In this document: piece after piece, positions 33,010 to 36,321 of the stretch
How positions within the stretch are numbered: the first letter of the stretch is position 1
How the letters are laid out: every line of letters begins with the position of its first letter
Assembly: GCA_024684395.1 (NCBI GenBank)
Contig: JAIKWY010000058.1
Span: forward strand, 1 to 36,321
Reading direction: 5' to 3'
DNA length: 36,321 nucleotides
Origin: Oscillospiraceae bacterium
GTDB lineage: Bacteria; Bacillota; Clostridia; Oscillospirales; Ruminococcaceae
Position numbers and translations under genes: made by a program
The notes under the pieces: model-generated
Told to the model about the DNA's origin: nothing
Seen by the model: only the letters and a program-made list of their open reading frames with translations
Database searches by the model: none

Positions 33010-33504
33010 TCACAGGCTGACGATATTGGGCAGAACGCCTTTTTCGGAGACGCTCAGAAGCATATAGGACGCAGGATAGCCGTCGATCGGACAGCCGATG
33101 CTGCCGGGGTTGAGGATGTACATCCCGTCCTCGTAGCGATCCTCCGGGATATGGGTATGACCGTAGAGCACGATGTCGCAGTTATTGTGCTTCGCCTCCT
33201 GGATCATGCGTGCCGTGCTGAACTTCACCTGGAACGCATCCCCGTGGGCGGCAAAGATCCGATGCCCATAGGGCAGGGTGTAGATCAGCTGCTCCTGACA
33301 CTGCGGGACACGGGTGCCGGCATCGCAGTTGCCCTTGAGGTAGTAGAGCTTCTCATCCAGCCAGGGATGGTTCTGGAGGATCTGGTTCATCTCCCGCTCG
33401 CCGTCGCCGAGATGGATGAACAGGTCGGCATCTGCGTGCATCACAATGACACGCTGTAAGGCTTGCAGATCGAGGTGTGAATCGGACATGACGATGATCT
33501 TCAC
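33010..33504 (-). CDS. YfcE/MJ0936-type metallophosphoesterase
   Basis: A 164-residue calcineurin-like phosphodiesterase. Metal-binding motifs occur in order: SDSHLD, HLGDGE, KGNCD, AAHGD and YGHTH, followed by LNPGSIGCP. Members hydrolyse phosphodiesters; the natural substrate is unclear. It lies 64 bases upstream of the YfhO gene on the same strand and may share its transcript. GGAGGAA is the ribosome site. Confidence 0.92.
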   Translation of the reverse strand: MKIIVMSDSHLDLQALQRVIVMHADADLFIHLGDGEREMNQILQNHPWLDEKLYYLKGNCDAGTRVPQCQEQLIYTLPYGHRIFAAHGDAFQVKFSTARMIQEAKHNNCDIVLYGHTHIPEDRYEDGMYILNPGSIGCPIDGYPASYMLLSVSEKGVLPNIVSL

Positions 33505-33567
33505 GCTGTGTTCCTCCTTTGAAGCAGACCCGAAAGCATGTTCCGGTCAAAATCGGGCTCATATTTT

Positions 33568-33596
33568 ATTATAGCATAAGCTGCGGAAAAATACAA
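33568..33596 (-). promoter_or_regulatory. Promoter of the phosphodiesterase gene
   Basis: Minus-strand TATAAT (33568-33573), preceded by TGC (extended -10), and TTGTAT (33591-33596) with a 17-base spacer. A weak AAAAAGAG/CTCTTTTT inverted repeat lies between it and the divergent small-protein operon (about 33608-33637). Confidence 0.65.
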
Positions 33597-33683
33597 TAGG
33601 GATTCTGTAAAAAAGAGGGGAAAAAGCGTTCTCTTTTTCGGCACGTATCCGTGTATTTTCACAGTCAGAAAGGGTGTATGCAG

Positions 33684-33944
33684 ATGAACAGCAGTCCGTT
33701 CGCCAACATGGATCAGAAAAAACTCGACAGCCTTTTACAGGCGGTCAGCCAGAAGCTCGGGATGCCGCCGGAGCAGCTCCGGAAGGAACTGTCGGAGGGG
33801 AAATTCGACGCTGCCATGAAGGGCATGAACAGCGCCGAAGCGGCGAAATTCTCGCAGGCGCTCCAGAATCCCCAGATGGTGGAAAAGCTCATGAGCACCC
33901 CGCAGGCACAGGCGCTCTACAGGAAGCTCACGGGCGGCAAGTGA
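33684..33944 (+). CDS. Small helical protein, first in bofA operon
   Basis: An 86-residue soluble protein, predicted all-helical (KKLDSLLQAVSQKLGMPPEQLRKELSEGKFDAAM...EAAKFSQALQNPQMVEKLM). I recognise no named family; similar short proteins occur before BofA in related clostridia. The ATG at 33684 lies 9 bases after AGGG; an ATG two codons earlier is too close to it. Its stop TGA shares one base with the next start (TGATG). Confidence 0.65.
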   Translation: MNSSPFANMDQKKLDSLLQAVSQKLGMPPEQLRKELSEGKFDAAMKGMNSAEAAKFSQALQNPQMVEKLMSTPQAQALYRKLTGGK

Positions 33945-34273
33945 TGGACGGGGAGATGCAGGACAAGATCCGGAGCGTGCTTTCGGATCCGGAAAGTATG
34001 CAGCAGCTCTCGGAGCTGGCGCAGATGCTGCAAGGCGGGGACGCCCCTGCCCCCGCTATGCCGGACGGGATGCCGGATGCGGCGATGCTCATGAAGCTCG
34101 GGGAGCTGCTGAAACAGGATGCGGATGACAAGAATGCGGCGCTCCTCCGGGCGATCCGTCCGCATCTGAGCGAGGAACGGCAGCGCAGGACGGATCAGGC
34201 GCTCCGGCTGCTGCGGCTCTGGGCGGTGTTCCGGACGATGCAGCGCACGGGGATGCTACAGGAATTTTTCTGA
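33944..34273 (+). CDS. Small helical protein, second in bofA operon
   Basis: A 109-residue protein, helical with a short Pro/Ala-rich break (GGDAPAPAMPDGMPD). Its opening IRSVLSDPESMQQLSELAQML resembles repeats seen in the preceding gene (NPQMVEKLM...), so the two may be paralogous. It starts within the previous stop (TGATG), so translation is coupled. Function unknown. Confidence 0.6.
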   Translation: MDGEMQDKIRSVLSDPESMQQLSELAQMLQGGDAPAPAMPDGMPDAAMLMKLGELLKQDADDKNAALLRAIRPHLSEERQRRTDQALRLLRLWAVFRTMQRTGMLQEFF

Positions 34274-34291
34274 TGCAAGGAGGGCGGCAGG

Positions 34292-34570
34292 ATGGCAGAA
34301 CGCAGCTTTGATGCCATGCGGCAGGATGCGATCCGCCGCTCACGGGAGATGCAGCGCCGTGCTGTGCCGCCGGTGCCGGAAACGCCCCCGGTGCCGGACA
34401 TCCCGGAGATCCCCGAAATGCCGCCGAAGCCGGGGCTGGATCTGGGCTTGCAGGGGCTGCTCTCGGACTGGGATGCGGAAAAGCTCGCACTGGCGGGGCT
34501 TTTGTGGGTGCTGTACCGGGAGGGAGCGGATCCGGCGCTGCTGCTGGCGCTGGCGTACATCCTGCTGTGA
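34292..34570 (+). CDS. Small Pro-rich protein, third in bofA operon
   Basis: A 92-residue protein. A basic N-terminus (MRQDAIRRSREMQRRA), a repeated Pro motif (VPPVPETPPVPDIPEIPEMPPKP, about 25-47) and a hydrophobic C-terminal half (LALAGLLWVLYREGADPALLLALAYILL) suggest a membrane-associated adapter. AAGGAGGG precedes the ATG. Family not recognised; the operon suggests sporulation. Confidence 0.65.
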   Translation: MAERSFDAMRQDAIRRSREMQRRAVPPVPETPPVPDIPEIPEMPPKPGLDLGLQGLLSDWDAEKLALAGLLWVLYREGADPALLLALAYILL

Positions 34571-34584
34571 AATGGGAGGAAGCT

Positions 34585-34830
34585 ATGGAAAAGACATATC
34601 TGCTGCTGTGGGGCTTTGCGGGGCTGTGTATGCTGCTGTTCTATCTGCGGCAGCGAAAAAGGATCCGGGCGTTTCTGCTCGGGAGCAGCGCCGGGATCGT
34701 TTCGCTGTTTCTGCTGCATCTGTTCGGCGGGAGCATCGCACCGACGCTGAGCATGGTCAATATCTTACTGGCAGTCCTGCTCGGCGTGCCGGGGACGCTG
34801 CTTTCGGTGCTTGCGGAGATCGTGTTATAG
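34585..34830 (+). CDS. bofA: BofA-like inhibitor of pro-sigma-K processing
   Basis: An 81-residue membrane protein with an N-terminal helix (LLLWGFAGLCMLLFYL), a second helix, and the BofA-typical end LFGGSIAPTLSMVNILLAVLLGVPGTLLSVLAEIVL (relatives read VNPLTALVVGILGVPG). BofA holds the sigma-K protease complex inactive until engulfment is complete. ATG 34585 follows GGGAGGA. It is the last gene of a four-gene operon. Because sigma-K arrangements vary in clostridia, the exact target here is inference. Confidence 0.75.
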   Translation: MEKTYLLLWGFAGLCMLLFYLRQRKRIRAFLLGSSAGIVSLFLLHLFGGSIAPTLSMVNILLAVLLGVPGTLLSVLAEIVL

Positions 34831-34847
34831 GGCTTCTCTGAGACCTC

Positions 34848-34933
34848 CTATATTTCTTTTCTGCGAAAAGAAATATAGTTTCAGTTTTGGGCTCCGCCCC
34901 ATACCCCGCCTCTAAAAACATGTTTTTTAGAGG
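34848..34933. repeat. Palindrome cluster after bofA
   Basis: A perfect 13-base-pair palindrome CTATATTTCTTTT/AAAAGAAATATAG (34848-34878), a small GGGC/GCCC hairpin, and CCTCTAAAAACA paired with TGTTTTTTAGAGG (34909-34933, one bulge). The first and last could act as terminators for bofA; the block resembles the clusters at 21.2 and 24.0 kb in organisation, not in sequence. Confidence 0.65.
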
Positions 34934-34951
34934 TACCCTATTAACACAAAA

Positions 34952-34980
34952 ACCGGAGGGACATGCCCTCCGGTCTTTTG
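34952..34980. terminator. Bidirectional terminator of rplL (and bofA)
   Basis: ACCGGAGGG (34952-34960) pairs with CCCTCCGGT (34966-34974). On the minus strand TTTTTGTG follows, ending the rplJ-rplL transcript; on the plus strand CTTTTG follows. Confidence 0.85.
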
Positions 34981-34998
34981 TTTGGATCAGAATCGAAC

Positions 34999-35370
34999 TT
35001 ACTTGAGCTCGATGGTTGCGCCAGCCTCTTCGAGCTTAGCCTTGAGCTCCTCAGCCTCAGCCTTGGAAGCACCCTCCTTCAGGGTCTTCGGGCAGCCCTC
35101 AACGGCTTCCTTAGCTTCCTTCAGGCCCAGACCCAGAACGTCCTTAACAGCCTTGATAACGCCCATCTTCTTGTCGCCGAAGCCGGTCAGAACTACGTCG
35201 AACTCGGTCTTCTCCTCAGCAGCAGCAGCAGCGCCGCCAGCAGCCGGAGCAGCAGCAACAGCTGCGGTTACGCCAAACTCTTCCTGGATAGCCTCTACCA
35301 GCTCAGCGAGCTCGAGAACGGAGAGAGCCTTGATATCTTCAATGAACTTCATTGTCTTCTCAGATGCCAT
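34999..35370 (-). CDS. rplL: 50S ribosomal protein L7/L12
   Basis: A 123-residue protein with the N-terminal dimer domain, an Ala-rich hinge ([18 protein letters not shown]) and the factor-binding C-terminal domain ([36 protein letters not shown]). It forms the ribosome stalk that recruits elongation factors. AAAGGAG precedes the ATG. Confidence 0.98.
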   Translation of the reverse strand: MASEKTMKFIEDIKALSVLELAELVEAIQEEFGVTAAVAAAPAAGGAAAAAEEKTEFDVVLTGFGDKKMGVIKAVKDVLGLGLKEAKEAVEGCPKTLKEGASKAEAEELKAKLEEAGATIELK

Positions 35371-35457
35371 GATAATTAACTCCTTTATAATTTAAATTTT
35401 GTATGCCTTTACGCCGCATACCTCATGCGGGCAGACGGTACTGCCATCGGCGCCTGC

Positions 35458-35961
35458 TTATGCAGCCTCGCCGTTCTTGTCCACGATAGCCTGCAGCAGC
35501 GCTGCGAGCTTCTGGATCGGACCCTGCAGAGAACCAACGAGCTGTGCGAGCAGCACATCCTTGCCCGGGATCTTGGACAGAGCAACGACCTTTGCTTCGT
35601 CGAAGTACTCGCCCTCAACGCAGCCAGCCTTCAGCTTGAAGGTCTCAGACTTCTCAGCAAATTCACCGAGGATTCTTGCCGGAGCAGTCTGATCATCGGT
35701 AGAGATCGCAATTGCGGTGGTACCGTTCAGTACCTCGTCGAACTGGGTCATGCCGATGTTGTTCAGCGCACGGCGGAGCATGGTGTTCTTCTCTACGAAG
35801 TACTCCACGTTAGCCTCACGCAGATTGCGGCGCAGTGCAGTATCGTCTGCTACGGTGATACCCTTGTAGTCCACCAGAACGAAAGATACAGCGCCCTTCA
35901 GCTTCTCTTCGAGCTCAGCGACTCTTGCAGCCTTGGTTGCCAGAACACTTGCACTTGGCAT
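35458..35961 (-). CDS. rplJ: 50S ribosomal protein L10
   Basis: A 167-residue protein with the L10 signature near the N-terminus (FVLVDYKGITVADDTALRRNLREANVEYFVEKNTMLRRAL) and the C-terminal helix that binds L7/L12 dimers. GGAGGTG precedes the ATG. Excess L10-L12 complex normally binds its own leader, which is present upstream. Codon use is typical of a highly expressed gene. Confidence 0.97.
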   Translation of the reverse strand: MPSASVLATKAARVAELEEKLKGAVSFVLVDYKGITVADDTALRRNLREANVEYFVEKNTMLRRALNNIGMTQFDEVLNGTTAIAISTDDQTAPARILGEFAEKSETFKLKAGCVEGEYFDEAKVVALSKIPGKDVLLAQLVGSLQGPIQKLAALLQAIVDKNGEAA

Positions 35962-36040
35962 TTCACATTCACCTCCGATAATTTTTTACGGGCATCCCGG
36001 AAAGTAAACTTTCTGTGATCCCCTCATCGTATCGGGAGAA

Positions 36041-36160
36041 ACAAAAGCTCTCCTTGCTATGAGACATAACAAGGAGAGTGGATATTTCGTGATAAAATAA
36101 CCATCTGCACTCCTCGGCCGGATTTACGGCGTTCGCCACCGGCTGTCTTTAGAATACGAC
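36041..36160 (-). ncRNA. L10 leader with attenuator
   Basis: The minus-strand leader contains the conserved L10-binding region: CCGGTGGCGAACGCC, GTAAATCCGG and CCGAGGAG (about 36100-36145). It then has a 14-base-pair terminator stem CTCTCCTTGTTATG / CATAGCAAGGAGAG (36048-36078, one G-U) followed by CTTTTGTTT. This is the Firmicute L10 leader arrangement, in which protein binding lets the terminator form. Confidence 0.88.
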
Positions 36161-36166
36161 TGTATT

Positions 36167-36195
36167 ATTATAGCACAATGCGGATGGTTTGTCAA
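36167..36195 (-). promoter_or_regulatory. Sigma-A promoter of rplJ-rplL
   Basis: Minus-strand TTGACA (36190-36195) and TATAAT (36167-36172), perfect consensus with a 17-base spacer. Confidence 0.9.
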
Positions 36196-36258
36196 GGGTT
36201 TTTTTCAAATTTTTTCATGAGAATGATTTTTTACCCATAATTCTCTGAAAAGCCGTCC

Positions 36259-36300
36259 CCCTCCGCCGCCGTTCGGCGGCACCCGCCTTACGGGCGGCGA
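36259..36300. repeat. REP-like palindrome, second copy
   Basis: The 25 bases at 36259-36283 equal 23962-23986 exactly (core GCCGCCG/CGGCGGC). They are followed by a different hairpin, CCGCC/GGCGG around TTACG. Confidence 0.7.
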
Positions 36301-36321
36301 GTCCCCTCTGTCCTGTGGACA

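Overview
The window looks like chromosomal DNA of a fibre-degrading, spore-gene-bearing Firmicute of the Ruminococcus type (Oscillospiraceae). The evidence is two secreted GH9 cellulases that each end in a dockerin, clostridial sporulation genes (yqfC, yqfD, ylbJ-like, spoVG, bofA-like), a Firmicute-style L10 leader, many sigma-A promoters with exact 17-base spacers, and a fairly G+C-rich coding style. The species is an inference; no 16S gene is present.

Layout. 1-5.2 kb: a dynamin/Era-like GTPase with a small membrane partner, a TetR regulator, then a divergent AraC regulator and an ABC exporter. 5.2-5.9 kb: tRNA-Pro(GGG), then a promoter-driven region that contains what I read as an orphan one-spacer CRISPR mini-array with no cas gene in the window. 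5.9-8.5 kb: sporulation genes, with a ylbJ-like gene divergent from yqfC-yqfD across an unusually symmetric pair of sigma-E-like promoters. 8.5-14.4 kb: two tandem, separately transcribed dockerin-bearing GH9 cellulases. 14.5-19.1 kb: a protein of unknown function, a four-sensor-domain diguanylate cyclase, a small membrane protein, a tiny CXXC protein and a decayed 4Fe-4S membrane protein.

19.1-29.4 kb is one long minus-strand cell-envelope block. Read in the direction of transcription it is murC-lexA-zapA-U32 protein-dut-DUF4321, then mreB-mreC-mreD-mrdA (PBP2). It joins peptidoglycan precursor synthesis, SOS control, divisome assembly, nucleotide hygiene and rod-shape synthesis. spoVG diverges from murC. 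29.9-34.8 kb: an ADP-ribose-type Nudix hydrolase coupled to a YfhO membrane protein, a YfcE-like phosphodiesterase, and a small-protein operon ending in a BofA-like gene. 35-36.2 kb: rplJ-rplL with an L10-type autoregulatory leader and attenuator.

Several intergenic spaces carry clusters of perfect palindromes and short dispersed repeats (21.2, 24.0, 34.9 and 36.3 kb, plus a 31-base repeat at the 3' ends of two genes). The most interesting observations are the orphan CRISPR mini-array beside the tRNA, the symmetric divergent sporulation promoters, the collapsed 4Fe-4S gene, and the palindrome families.
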